Shown here: positions 34,426 through 46,132 of the stretch, piece by piece
Numbering within the stretch: position 1 is the stretch's first letter
Layout of the letters: each line of letters starts with the position of its first letter
DNA from: Cryptomeria japonica
Taxonomy: Eukaryota; Streptophyta; Pinopsida; Cupressales; Cupressaceae
DNA: 64,000 nucleotides
NCBI RefSeq assembly: GCF_030272615.1
Contig: NC_081414.1
Location: forward strand, 55,203,636 to 55,267,635
Direction: 5' to 3'
Program-made: the position numbers and the translations under genes
The notes under the pieces: generated by a model
Told to the model about the DNA's origin: nothing
Seen by the model: the letters and a program-made list of their open reading frames with translations, nothing else
Databases searched by the model: none

Positions 34426-35506
34426 TGTTATGATAACCGGTTGACAACTGAGAGGGGGGGAATCAATTTTCAACAAATTATATTAATAAAACCACTTTAT
34501 AACCTTTAACCGAATCACATAAACATTGAATATCAAAATAGCAGAAATAGATACCGGTAAGCAATAAAATAGAGAATTAACACAATGCAACCATACCACA
34601 TAACACCATGATTGTACATGGAAAACCCAATAAAGGAAAAAACAACGAAGCAAAGCCTACCCACAGTCAAATGATACTTTTGCAGAAAGTATGTGATACA
34701 ATAAGGGGCCTGCACATGCAAGAAGACACACTTCCTAGAGCATACTACTCATTACAAAGGAGTCTCACTAACTACAGAGAGGTTATAACCACCTCAAGGT
34801 AACTGGACAACAATCTAGAAGAATGAACTGCTAGTGATAGCATCTACCATGCCAGAATACAGTCCTTCTTAAGCTCAATACCTGAGGCCTTTGACCTCTT
34901 ACATAAACCCAATTCGATCACCTATGATCGACCAAATCTCCTTCATATATGATATTTCATTCCACAACCATGACCATTACAACCATGATCTACAATGAGA
35001 TCTTCCATCAATTAATAAAAATCCTAAGGCCTAAATTAATTAGGTCATCCAACTAAAAGATATTACAATAATATCATTACATACATCCATATTACAATGA
35101 TATGCCATGTCGGATTTAGTCCAAAACAATATTGACCAATCCATAAATCAACCCAATAATGTATAAAGAACATGTTAACATGATATCAGTCCATAACCTC
35201 GATAGGTATCGGAGCTAATTTGGGTCCACCATGCCAAAGCAATGTCTCTAATCAATCAAGGAATGATCAAGGATCACCTTCTATATCTTGAATTCCATCT
35301 AGAAGCTGAACCAACACCACTTATGCATCTTGTCAAAGATTCTTAGTAAAAGCTCTGCTGATAAAACCTTAAACCCTTATTGGTAACATTAGTTCTTCTA
35401 CCGGTAACCAAAACCTATCTATCGGTAACCAACCTTAATAGCTAGTGTTGACATCAATGACAAAACATCAATGCAACACATAATCAATTCCTTCATATTA
35501 CCAGCA
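34426..35506 (-). repeat. element B 5' LTR
   Basis: A 1081-bp LTR beginning TGTTATGATAACC and ending CCAGCA, then the GTTTT target copy. It contains the G-tract plus GAATCA and the conserved GGCCTGCACATGCAAGAAG block near 34708. Confidence 0.88.
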
Positions 35507-35511
35507 GTTTT

Positions 35512-37276
35512 CAGTTTACATTTTATATCTTCAGGTACCCAATGGAGTAAGGCAGTGATCACTGCTTGTAATTGTCTTTGAATATCTGTCTTGTTTCAAA
35601 TTTATTAATGAATCTCTATAATTTGTTGATTATACCTATTGTCAGTATTTTGAGTATTGGGAGTTTTTCCTTGCAATCCTTAAAATTTTCAGGTTTTTAG
35701 AGTTATATTCTTTTCTAACAGTTGAAGTTCTCAGGGTTTAGGGTTTTGCATTTTTTAAATTTTTCACTATGCAGGCCCTTCGCTTATGTTTCCTCATTAC
35801 TTTTTTCCACTTAAGTGGAAGGGTCAGTTCGTCGTTAGAAAGGGGGCCCCTTTTAAAGTCTTAGCTTAGGTGGGTTATGATATTTTATTTACTTGTCACC
35901 TTTTTCCTAAGTTTTATTTCCCTTTTATTTATCTGTCGGGTTTCGTAATGCTCATGCAAGTTCCTATTGATCCGATGGCTATCATTTTTTCGCTATTCTA
36001 AGGTGCACAAAGGTTACCCTTCGTGAAACAATGAAAAACCACATGTGGAAAAAGCAAAATAAAAATTGTGCATCTTATAGATGATCAGGCGGTTGTCGTT
36101 GTTTCGCTATGCGATGTGGCACGAGAGTTATCCTTCACAAAACAACAAAAAAGTGGTGGGCCCAGTAGGTCAGCGACACCCAAGGTAATGATCGAGTAGG
36201 TTGTAGATGATCAGATGGTTATCGGTGTTTTTTTATTCGAAGGTGCATGAAGGATACCTTTGTGAAACAACGACCCATGAGCTAGTTGTCCAGTGGCAGA
36301 TGAAGGGGTGGTTATGTGGCAGGTTAGGTGGCAAGACAGCTAGACATGTAGATGAAGCAGAGGATGATTTGTTGATAGGACGCGTGGCTCCAAATGGATT
36401 GTCAATTGGTGTGTTTAATAAAGTAGCAGTGTTGATGGAATTTTTGGTTTGGTGAGACACATGGTGGTTAGGATGTGGAGCCCGACATATTTCTTGAGAA
36501 AATAAGTGACACACACATGGAGATATCTAGCAGAAGTATGTAGACGAGTGGATTTACATAAAGGGCCCACTTTGAAGGCTAAGGTAGTTAATGATTGGGC
36601 ATGTTCAAAGATGATCAGCGGTTATCATTGTTTTGCTACGTGAAGGTGCACGATGGTCACCCTTCGCAAAATAGTGAAAAAACACTAGCAATGGTAGTTA
36701 AAGTTAGTTGTAAAGGCAAACAATTACAATGGAGAATAAAGATCGAGTAGCTAGTTGTCGATTGGATGACTCTCATTGTTTCACAAAGGGAAGTAGCACG
36801 AGAGTTACCCTTCATGAAATAGCAAAAAGGTGGCAAGACCCATTCTAAAGAGGATGACTCAGGAAAGGTAAATGATGTGCAAGTTTTACATGATCTTACA
36901 ACTGTCAATGAACCACTATGAGGAGAAGCTCGAATGTTAAGCACCATGAACTAGCAACAAAAGGCAAAACACTTAGAGAAATTTAACTATCTGTTGGAGC
37001 AAATTTTTTGATTTGATTTATGAGTTAATTTCTAAAGAATGTGGCATAATTGACTCTAATCATTGCTCAGTTGCCATAGTAATCCTTACATGAGTTGAAG
37101 TTTTTTGTATATGTTCAAGGAATCTTGTAGAAGAACCACTGCACAGGGCAACATTTCTCAGGCAACAAGTAAGTTTCTTGTAATTGTTTAACAATTGCAA
37201 TTTGCTTGATGTCACTGGATGTTTGAATTTCCAAAGAGTCTATTTGAAATTCTATAGAAATAAGTATAATTCTGAG
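35512..37276. other. LTR-like non-coding DNA with hairpin repeats
   Basis: No gene is recognised. The left part (35700-35850) repeats motifs of 3190-3290 in the same order. The middle holds the hairpin repeat units listed next. From 36990 to 37276 the sequence leads into ORF family X and has no match elsewhere in the window that I could see. Confidence 0.4.
35960..36850. repeat. five diverged hairpin-forming repeat units
   Basis: Units lie near 35970, 36080, 36207, 36608 and 36750. Each has GATGATCAG-GGTTATC-like DNA, then GTTTCGCTA-like DNA. A hairpin follows in which GCACGAAGG-type DNA pairs with CCTTCGTG across TTAC, and then AAACAACGAAAA. In the first and fourth units the stem reads GGTGCAC..GGTTACCCTTCG or close to it. 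Spacing is irregular. Confidence 0.6.
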
Positions 37277-39200
37277 ATTGCACCACGAAGAGAATTCAGA
37301 GGGAAGGTTGATTATTAGGAGAGAGCCATTTCTAAATATTTTCTAGAGCAATTAACTTAGTCCACTAATAGTTCAACTAAAATAAAGAATTGGGGCTTAA
37401 GTCTCCCTGCTTGAGAATTGGAGATGGTTTATATGATAAAGGGAAATGGTTGAGAGATGCCCAGATAGGAATGGTGGGCCTGGGACTCTTTAAAGTGGGG
37501 TTTAGTTAGCAAAATTCCCCTGCTCCAATTAATAGCATATGGGAGCTACATGTTAGGAAGCTTATAGTCTTTGGGGTTTTCATGGACGTGGACTTGCTAA
37601 CCCAAATTGCAAAGAATTATGATACCAATACCAGGACTGTGAGGAATGTAAATGGTGGGTCACTAATTAAAATAACTGATGATGAGTTTAGGAGATTTTT
37701 CTAACTTAGTGAGGTGTCAAATTATTTGGAGGCTATCAATTTTGAAATGCTAGCGAAGGTCTATGAGGCATAGAGAGATCACCTCAGAAATGGCCTCTTG
37801 AAGGAATTCTTTGCCAAAATAGGAGGAATGAAAGTAGTAGGCCTGAGCACCATGGAACCTTTCTCCTTAAATTTATTTACTTTGAGGGCTAAGGGAATGT
37901 ATTGGTCCTTATGTTAAATTCTTGGGGAAGATTGAGAAACTACCATGCCAACCCACTATATGCTCATGGTCGCACACATTTTGAACCCATCTCTGGCAGT
38001 GACTTTTAATTTTGCACCTTATCTCACAGATGCCATTCATGAGGGATTGATAGGGATAAAGAATGCTAAGGTGGACAAAACTTTTGGATGGTATTCTCTC
38101 CTCATTCACATGTTTTTATTCAGAGGTATTGAATATTTTGCTAATGAAATGGACTTGCTCAAGGAAAAGGATGGAGAGGAGATGCCTGTTCACTTGTGGA
38201 GCACAATTTTGTCTTGGGATAGAGAAGATGCAAGTAACTTAAAGTTTGATAGATGTTTTGCATCTAGGCTTAGAATCCTTGTATGCCCACAAAACCCTAG
38301 GATTCCTAAATCTCTCCTTGAATTTCTTAGGCCTAAAGAATTTGCTAAAGACATCAAAATTGTACACAACTGGGGTGATATATATTTGTACCTAGTCTCC
38401 ACTATGTTCAGCGTTTATGGTTTTAGAGGAACTCCATTTCTGCTCCTCTATCTAGTCCCTTTGAAGATAGGAATTGCTAAGGTCCTAAGTCAAATTGGAG
38501 GCCTGCAAGAAGAAGAATTGACTAATAAGGGGAAGGGAACAATTTTCCCAATTGTTACCCTTGCACATTTATTTATAATAACCAAGGGTGGTTGTAAACA
38601 TTTTGATGATTTCTCTCACCCATATAGGTTATCTATTACAGTGGCAAGGTTTACTGATCTAGAGGATTTCTTTAATAGTATGTTTAAGAAGAGGGCCAGA
38701 TGTGCAGGTAAGGCCCACTAGTTTCACTTCCCTGAGGATATAATAAGGAATGAGTTCAATTTATATGAGCAAGAAGTCAGGAAGGAAAAGTGGATAGCCT
38801 TCAAGAAAACCTTGGATTTCATTCACCATTTTGATAGCGGGTATGATCCCTTGGTTATTTTTCATCCTTTTCAAGAAAAGATCAAGCTTTTGGTAGTTTA
38901 TTTTGAGGATTTAATGCAAACCTTGAAGGAGAAGAAGGAGGTTGTGATGAAAGCTAATCCTGAAGAGGCTAAAATGGTTTTAGCCAAGCCTGCCTATGCC
39001 AAGGTGATTCCCCTAGGTGAATATGTAATGCATAAAAGGTCAAAATATAATGTACTAATCTTGATAAGAGGTGAGCCTTCTACTTCAAAAGGAAAAAGGG
39101 CAATAGAAGATGTGGTTGAGGTCCAAGATTCCCCTAAAAGGCAGAAGGTCGAGAAGGAAGTGCAAACAAGTGAGGTTGAGGTCCAAGATTCCCCTAAAAG
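37277..39200 (+). pseudogene. X1: copy of unknown ORF family X, 3' truncated
   Basis: This is the first of three copies. Its homology to X3 begins upstream at about 37232, and the start codon has decayed to ATT at 37277. Stops interrupt the N-terminal third. 37945-38721 is open and includes TMPTHYMLMVAHILNPSLA, YLTDAIHEGLIGIKNAK and FGWYSLLIHMFLFRG. The same frame continues after a TAG through 38812-39200 with YFEDLMQTLKEKKEVVMK and a basic KRQKVEKEV segment, possibly a nuclear signal. At 39200 it is cut off and joined to copia element C. The last 27 bp (39174-39200) repeat 39114-39140 exactly. I do not recognise the protein. No catalytic motif is visible. Confidence 0.7.
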
Positions 39201-39202
39201 AT

Positions 39203-39720
39203 TAGGTTGTTCAATGTAGACTTCCTCTTCAATATCTCCATTCAAAAATGCATATTTAATATCCATTTGATAAACTTTGTAGTTCTTGTGAGCTGCAAAA
39301 GCCAAGAATAATCTGACTACCTCTATTCTAGCTACCAGTGCAAAGGTTTCATTATAATCAATTCCTTCTTTCTAAGAATATCCCATACACATTAGTCTTG
39401 CTTTATTTCTAATAACCTTAACATCTTCATTAAGTTTGTTTCTGAATACCCATTTGGTTCCAATTACATTTTTATCTTTAGGCTGGGGAACTAATGTCCA
39501 AGTGTTATTCTTCTCAATTTGTTCTAATTCTTCTTCCATAGCTTTAATCTAGTGTTTATCTTCACATGCCTCATTAACAAATGATGGTTCAATTTGAGAA
39601 ATAAGACATACCTCTTCATTTGCCAATCTTCCTCTTGTCATAACTCCTTTAAACTTGTTTCTAATTATCTGATCTTCAGAATGATTCAGTCTTACATACC
39701 GGGGTGTCTTTGTCTATTGT
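39203..39720 (-). pseudogene. element C reverse transcriptase, N-terminal part
   Basis: Minus-strand pieces: LNHSEDQIIRNKFKGVMTRG near 39680, NNTWTLVPQPKDKNVIGTKW near 39480, and [20 protein letters not shown] near 39250. Stops and a frameshift lie between them. The catalytic aspartates were downstream and are lost at the junction. Confidence 0.82.
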
Positions 39721-39776
39721 TGTTCCTCAGTTACTGTGGAATCCTCAGATGATACCAGCGTAAATAGATCTTCATT

Positions 39777-41123
39777 CTATACTGGTAGATTCAGTGTAGG
39801 CTCATTTGTCAAAAATTTTGTTGCCGATTCAAAGTCTATATACCTTGAAGTTCCTCTGAATTGTTCATCAATCTTTACGTTTGTACTTTCAACAATTTTT
39901 TGCAATCTTTTGTTAAAATATCTATATGCCTTGCTTTTAGATGAATAACCAAGAAATATTCCTTCATCACTTCTAGGATCAAATTTGTCAATATACTCAT
40001 CTCTTTTTATATAACATTTACTTCCAAATATTCTAAAATACTTAAGTGTAGGGGCAATACCAAACCATAGTTCATGAGGGGTCTTACCAGTTTCACCTTT
40101 GATGTGAACTTTGTTGAATGTATAGATTGCTATACTGACTACCTCTCTCCAATATACATGTGGTAGGTTTGCTTCTGATAACATACTTCTTGTTGCATCC
40201 AAGATAGTTCTATTTTTCCTTTCAACAACTCCATTCTGTTGTGGTGTCTGGGGTGTTGATTGTTGTCTTTTGATTCCATTTAATTCACAGAATGTATTAA
40301 ATTCCTTAGATGTAAATTCTCCTCCTTGATCTGATCTTAGACATTTGATTTTCTTACCGGTTTCATTTTCTACCATAGCTTTGAATAGTTTGAACTTTCC
40401 AAGTGCTTCTGATTTTTCTCTAAGAAAAGTAACCCAACACATTCTAGAGTAGTCATCAATGATTAGCATGAAATATCTATCACCTTGTAAGCTTTTAGTT
40501 CTAGCTAGACCACATAAATCAGTGTGAATCAAATCAAGAGCATTATTGGATTTTTCTGGAATACTTTTGAAACTAGCTCTAACTTGTTTTCCAAATTGAC
40601 ATTCCTTACATATTGTATTGTGAGGTTTGACAATTTTAGGGAAATCTCTAACTGCCTTAATAGTACTGATCTTCACCATGAAATCAAAGTTTACATGATA
40701 GAGTCTCTTATGCCATAGCAAACTTTCATCAATATGAGCAATAAAGAATGTCTTTTCATTATTATTTAGATGAAAGATGTTACCTCTAGTTTGATTTCCG
40801 ATTGCAATTTCTAAACTAGTTCTATTCATGATTTTGCATTTTCCATTTTTGAATTGTAACTGAAATCCTTTCTCAACTAATTGACCAGCACTCAAAAGAT
40901 TATGCTTTAATCCTTCAACATAGTAAACATTGTCAGTGTTATGCTTACCATCAAGAGATATTGTACCCTTACCTTTGATCAAACAAGGTTTGTCATCTCC
41001 AAATCTCACTAAGCCTCCATTGTATTCTTGAAAGTTCAAGAATTTACCTTTGTCTCCTGTCATATGATGCAAGCATCCTAAATCAATGATCCATTCATTC
41101 TTTACTTCAACTTTAGCTGCCAA
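39777..41123 (-). pseudogene. element C protease-integrase, open reading frame
   Basis: 448 open codons on the minus strand. The protease site reads EWIIDLGCLHHMTGDKGKF, so the DSG triad has become DLG. The integrase zinc region is WHKRLYHVNF...ICKECQFGKQVR. The acidic triad positions are seen in LIHTDLCG, CLRSDQGGEF and GVVERKNRTI, so the DDE integrase core looks intact. The C-terminal part contains KTPHELWFG and the GYSSKSKAYRYFNK block usual in copia. The frame opens mid-domain and is separated from gag by a stop, so the whole polyprotein is not intact. Confidence 0.88.
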
Positions 41124-41138
41124 GGCCTGTTCTACCAG

Positions 41139-42209
41139 TTAAGAAGTAGGTGTCGATTGATCTTCTATTATAGCAACAAAAACCCATCCATTGTCTATCG
41201 GATCCTCATCAGAATCATTAGTTACACCTTCATCAGCAATGTAACAAGATTTGTCTTTATTCTTTTTAAATCTATATCTTTGATATTCAGAGTTAGGCTT
41301 GTATGTTCTTCTAGCTTCTTCTCTTAATCTAGCATGTCTACCACAGCATCTTGAAGCCATATGACCAATCTTATTATAGTTGAAACATTTAAAGGGTGCT
41401 TTACCTTCATACTTACTTCCAACTAGACCTTTAGGTATTTTCCTTGCAAATAGTGCTTCAAGTTCTTCAAGTTCTTTATTCTCTTTCCTACTTTCTTCAA
41501 GTTCTCTTGCATAAAAGGCTTTCCAATCAGATTTGTCAAATAATGGAGTAGATGATGTTGATGCTTTTAAGGCCAAATTTGTCTTTATTGTAGCAATAGG
41601 ACCAAATTCTTCAATTTCAAAAGCTGAAAGTTTCCCAATCAATGTATCCCTAGTTATTGATGTATTAGGCATTGTTCTTAACTCATTTATAGTAGTGACT
41701 TTCATTTTATATACCAGTGGAAATCCTCTTAAAACTTTTGAAACAATTTCATCCTCACTTAAGGTTCCTCCATAACATTTAATATCCAAAACCATCTCAT
41801 TTACTCTTTCCATAAAAGCAGAAATCCTTTAATATTCTTCCATATTCAGATGTTCATACCTAACCCGAAATCTTTCAAGTTTTGCAATTTTGACTATAGA
41901 ATCTCCTTCATTCAGTGTTTCCAAATGATCCCAAATAGCTTTAGTGGTAGACCTATCTGATAGTCCCAAGCTTTGTTGATCTGATAATGCGCTCAATAGT
42001 GCTTCTCTTGCTTTGCAATCATTTTCTTCATCTTTTCCCAAGGTAGGTGGATTAGGCTGACCAGGAGTAGGAGCAGTATAACCATTCTTTGTAACATCGC
42101 AGATGTCCTTTCCAATGCAATTTAGATGTGTCTCCATTCTAATCTTCCATATGCCATCATTGGTTCCATCAAATTTAGGACTGTCCTTCCTAAAATAATT
42201 AGTAGACAT
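41139..42209 (-). pseudogene. element C copia Gag
   Basis: Starts at ATG 42209 (MSTNYFRKDSPKFDGTND) and runs to 41829. After one stop it continues through 41813-41139. It contains IWKIRMETHLNCIGKDI, WDHLETLNEGDSIVKIAKL, FEIEEFGPIATIK and a zinc knuckle CFNYNKIGHMASRC in which the second Cys is Tyr. Layout matches the gags of B and D. Confidence 0.85.
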
Positions 42210-42251
42210 TGGATCTCCTCAAGCTGTTAAACTTCTGCAAAAGAGGACTAA

Positions 42252-42265
42252 GCTCTGATACCAAT
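42252..42265 (-). other. element C primer binding site
   Basis: ATTGGTATCAGAGC on the minus strand next to the 5' LTR. Confidence 0.87.
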
Positions 42266-43311
42266 TGTTAGGTCCCAAAGAGAACTGAGGGGGGGGCTGA
42301 ATCAGTTGTCGAATAAATTCAAACCAAAAAAACTTAACCAACTTAATACTTAATACTGGTAAACCAGTTCAATATGCCGGTAGACAGATTTAACAGTTAA
42401 TTGCTATATGGGTAAGGATTAGTGTGTGAAACATAAAGACAAAGTCATCCACAACACATAACACCAATATTTGTACATGGAAACCTTGTAAGGGGAAAAA
42501 CCATGGTGGGAAACCTTACCCACAACCAGATGATACTATTGGAGATAGTAAGTGTACATAAATGGGGTCTGCACATGCAAAAAGCCAAGCGCCTAGAGCT
42601 GACTGCTCAATCACAAAATGGGAGTAACACTGACTATAGTTGGATGATTAAATCCAATAAGAATGTACTACACAAAATATCATCTACATATGATGGATTC
42701 AGTACTGGTGTAGTTCTGGTTGTCTTCACAAAAATCCTCCTTCAATCTTCAAATGATGTCTATGTGCATAGCTTTGCTTATTCTCGCATATACCTTCACA
42801 CAATCCTTTTTCACATTTCACATTTGATCTTAGAAATAAGATCTTACATTTATACCATAACCTAAGCCCAATTTTAGTAGGTTGACTCTACAAGATATTT
42901 ACAATAAAAGCATTTTAAAAAAAAAACAATTCCGATACAGTAACTGATTGAACATGTCAGCTTAATGCATTTACAACAATAATTAATCATCTCCAAAGCA
43001 TGCCATGCTGATCTGGAAAAGATAAACCTGTCGGTGTATACCCTAGACTTATTTGCCGGTAATAGCAAATATGTAAATGTTAATATACCAATAACCAATT
43101 CTCCAAAACAAGATGTCAAAACAATGTTTTTGACATTACAAAGTGTTTTCCATGCCATTCCAAGTCCTGGTGATCATTATATCCTGCCAGTGTGCCATAT
43201 ACCAGTGACTGTGCAAAAGTCACTTGCTTGCTGGTTAATGTTGCTAGATCAAAGTGCTAGAGCTTTAGTAGGTGTTGACATCAATGACAAAACCATACCA
43301 AAATACCAACA
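42266..43311 (-). repeat. element C 5' LTR
   Basis: A 1046-bp LTR beginning TGTTAGGTCCCAAAG and ending ACCAACA. It holds a GAGGGGGGGCTGAATCAG tract and the conserved GGGTCTGCACATGCAAAAAG block near 42565. Without the partner LTR the outer end is judged from the TG...CA pattern only. Confidence 0.78.
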
Positions 43312-43839
43312 TAACATATATATAGATCCCCTCCCATTTAACTAAAACAATTCATCAGATTCATAGCAACAAACAATAGACTTGCTGATAGAAGTATTTC
43401 ATGCACATTTAATCTCTCTCCTAAAGAGAAAAGCCTGAAATAACATCTACACGATTTCCTTACAATCCATGTTCGTTCGAATAACCCTAGATTATCCAAA
43501 TAAAACCAGCAAAATAAAGAATGTATACCAGAAGACATAGTAATTTTAGGCCTAAAACTTTGATCGGTATATTCATATTCATTCCTGAAAAAATATTACA
43601 TAACTTAGAGCAATCTCTTTAAAACTAGAAAAGGTCCTAAATATATTTTGCCAGAGGTTCCTTACAAAATTCTTGTGATCATTTCTACACTAGTATTGGT
43701 ATCCGTTTATAACAGTATGGATGCATACAAGCTTTGGACATTCCTAGAAAAGTTTGTTACAAACCGCAATACTCTCCAAGAAACAGTTACAAGTCTTTTT
43801 CAATATCAACAACCTCTTCTGTTTGTTGTTCTATTGCAA
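43312..43839 (-). other. downstream region of X2, non-coding
   Basis: The minus strand matches DNA downstream of X3 (about 49900-50270), for example GCATCCATA, GGATACCAA and CTCTGGCAAAAT in the same order. The X family therefore includes at least 0.5 kb of 3' flanking DNA with a TATAAATGGATACC-like motif. Confidence 0.55.
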
Positions 43840-46083
43840 CCTTTTCTACCTGCCCTAGAGTATCTTCTTGTTGTCTGATATATTTATCCTTCCACTCTTG
43901 CAACACGTCATCACTTGGCCAAGAAAAGCTAATAATATTATGTTTCATCTCTTCTAGCCTTTGTTTCTATGAAACCATAATGTGATTTAACCTTTTTAAT
44001 CTCTTCAATTGTCTAGACAAATAAGGATGTGTCATCAATGTTAATGATTTCATTAACCCTTTGGGACAATTTGTGGTCCAGCTCTTCTAGCCACGCCTTC
44101 TCCTCTTTCAACAAAATGGGACCAACAAAACCCCTTGGAAACAAATCATATTTGTGATCTAAATATTCTTTTCTATATAATTGGGATTTTCTTTTTACAC
44201 CTACCCTTTCCTCTGAGAATATATTCATTTATTTTATAAATTCACCAGTGGACCTAACATTGTCATTTGCCTCTGCATTTGCATGGGATGAACACATGAG
44301 CTCTAACTCCTTACCTCTAGGCATCCACTTATTAAGAATTGGCTCCAAAGTAGTTTCATCCTCTCTTAATTCAATCAGGATATTCAGGATCCTTTTCATA
44401 GAAATGTGTACAATAGAGGCCTTGACCGAATCAACAAACTTCAAAATTGTGGCTTTTACCTCTTCTTCATACTTGCTTGCAAATAAGACTTGATCTTGTT
44501 TCAACTTTTCCAACTCATGTTAGATAGTTCAGCTAACTGGGAACTAGAAGGCATAGGAGAAGGGGGATATTCTATAATGAGATTGGTAGGTGGAGGTCTT
44601 GCTAGAGAGGAAGTTATCAAGAGAGTAGAAGATTCACCTAGATGGTGCTGACCTACCAACTGACTCTGAAGTCTAGCAATAATACTGTCTCTATTGGCTA
44701 ATCCTTCTTTGGCCTCATTCTAAGCCTTTAAGATGGTTTTCAATTTTAACTAGAGATTAGTCTTCTCTTTTGCATCCTTTTCTGCTACTGCCACACTAAA
44801 CTTTGCAGTTTCGAAGATCGTGCTTGCAACTTCCACCACCCTTGTATCTTGGACTCTTCTTACAATCATGCCTCCTAGGAGACTAGAATTTGATACACTG
44901 TTACTCCTTTTATTCTCATCTTTCTTCAGTGACCACATGACTAGAGCAACATTATCCTTGTTGAAGGTCACTCCTTCCATGGGTTTTGTTTCCTTCCTTA
45001 CTGCTTCAAGGATGAGAGCATCAACTATATCCCATTCAGGGAGGATTAAAACACTAGCCTTAGACACCATCTCTCTTCCCTTCTCAGGAGTAATAGTTTT
45101 AAAATCCTCATTCATTTCTTGCTTTACCTCTTCTTCCACTTGAGTTACATCCCTGTGAGGTTGTTCACTCTTCCTTTGCTCACATCTGGCTTTGAATTGT
45201 TCCATATTTTTCTTCCACACAAATTGCATGAAAGCCCCTATTGTAACAAAATTACTATTAGCTAGGAACTCCTCACTGGCTTGCTTAACAATAAGGTATA
45301 ATTCTTTGCCCTTTAGATCACCATCAGTGAAGTTCATTTCAGCACTAGGTGGCTCTTCTGGCATCCCCTCTTGGGTCTCCTCATATGTGTAGGCAATTTC
45401 TCTGAGACTCCCTAACTATAACAACTGCTCAGCCATCGCTTTCTCATATCCTATATGGATAGGGGACTGAGATGGAGAGTACAGAGGCTAATTGGTTTGC
45501 ACTTCCTTTCCTACCCTTTGCCTTTTAGGGGAGTCTTAGATGTCAATGACATACTCAATTTCTCTTTTCCCTCTTGAAGTGGAAGGCTCACTTGTCACTA
45601 GCATCATCACACTGTACTTTGATTTCTTATGCATCACATAATCACTAGGTGGGATAGCCTTAGCAAAGGCAGGCTTAGCTAGGACCAATTTAACCTTGTC
45701 AGGATCATTTTGCATTATAGCCTCCATTTTTTCTTTCAAGGTTTGCATGAGGTCTTCAAAATAAAGAACCAAGAATTTGACTTTCTCCTCAAATGGATTA
45801 AAACTAGAGAGAGTGTCATAACTGCTATCAAATTGATGAATGAAATCAAGAACCCTCTTATATGCAACCCACTTCTCTTTTCTTAGTTCTTGCTCATCCA
45901 AACTGATTTCATTTCTAATTAAATCTTCAGGGAACTAAAATTGGTGAGGCCTACCTTTACACATTTCCCTCTTTCTAAACATGTCGTTGAAAAATTCCTC
46001 AGCGTCTGTGCATCTTGAAACTGTAGTTGATAGCCTATACGACTTAAAGAATTCTTAAAAATATTTCCAGCCACCTTTAGTGA
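43840..46083 (-). pseudogene. X2: copy of ORF family X, 5' truncated
   Basis: A minus-strand copy holding the C-terminal two thirds. Open pieces are 45536-45901 (FIHQFDSSYDTLSSFNPFEE, YFEDLMQTLKEKMEAIMQ, YVMHKKSKYSVMML), 44750-45364 (GRKGREMVSKASVLILPEWD-like reading, MEGVTFNKDNVALVMWSLKK), 44229-44513 and 44013-44228 (ELDHKLSQRVNEIINIDDTSLF). Stops and one frameshift separate them. The N-terminal part is missing: homology ends at about 46083, exactly where X3 begins on the opposite strand. The product is unknown. Confidence 0.68.
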
Positions 46084-46132
46084 TTTCCAAAGAGTTTGTT
46101 TGAAATTTCATTGAAATAAGTATAATTCTAAG

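Larger units (their letters stand above)
21029..35506 (-). mobile_element. element B: Ty1/copia retrotransposon, split by element H
   Basis: A minus-strand copia element of about 6.75 kb once element H is removed. The ends are fixed by the perfect target duplication GTTTT (21024-21028 and 35507-35511). LTRs lie at 21029-29843 (interrupted) and 34426-35506. The interior, read on the minus strand from 34425 to 29844, has the copia order gag, protease, integrase, reverse transcriptase, RNase H. All coding parts carry stops or frameshifts. It has the same primer site and polypurine tract as elements A and E. Confidence 0.9.
39203..43311 (-). mobile_element. element C: 5' half of a Ty1/copia retrotransposon
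   Basis: A minus-strand copia element keeping its 5' LTR (42266-43311), primer site, gag, protease, integrase and the start of reverse transcriptase. It stops inside reverse transcriptase after EEVYIEQPN at 39203, where X1 begins. RNase H, polypurine tract and 3' LTR are missing from the window. Decay is milder than in B and D: the protease-integrase frame 39777-41123 is open for 448 codons. Confidence 0.88.

Noticed and set aside
38994-39305. Continuous minus-strand frame joining reverse transcriptase to other sequence
   Set aside because: An accidental fusion across the X1-element C junction; the part below 39200 is X1 read backwards.
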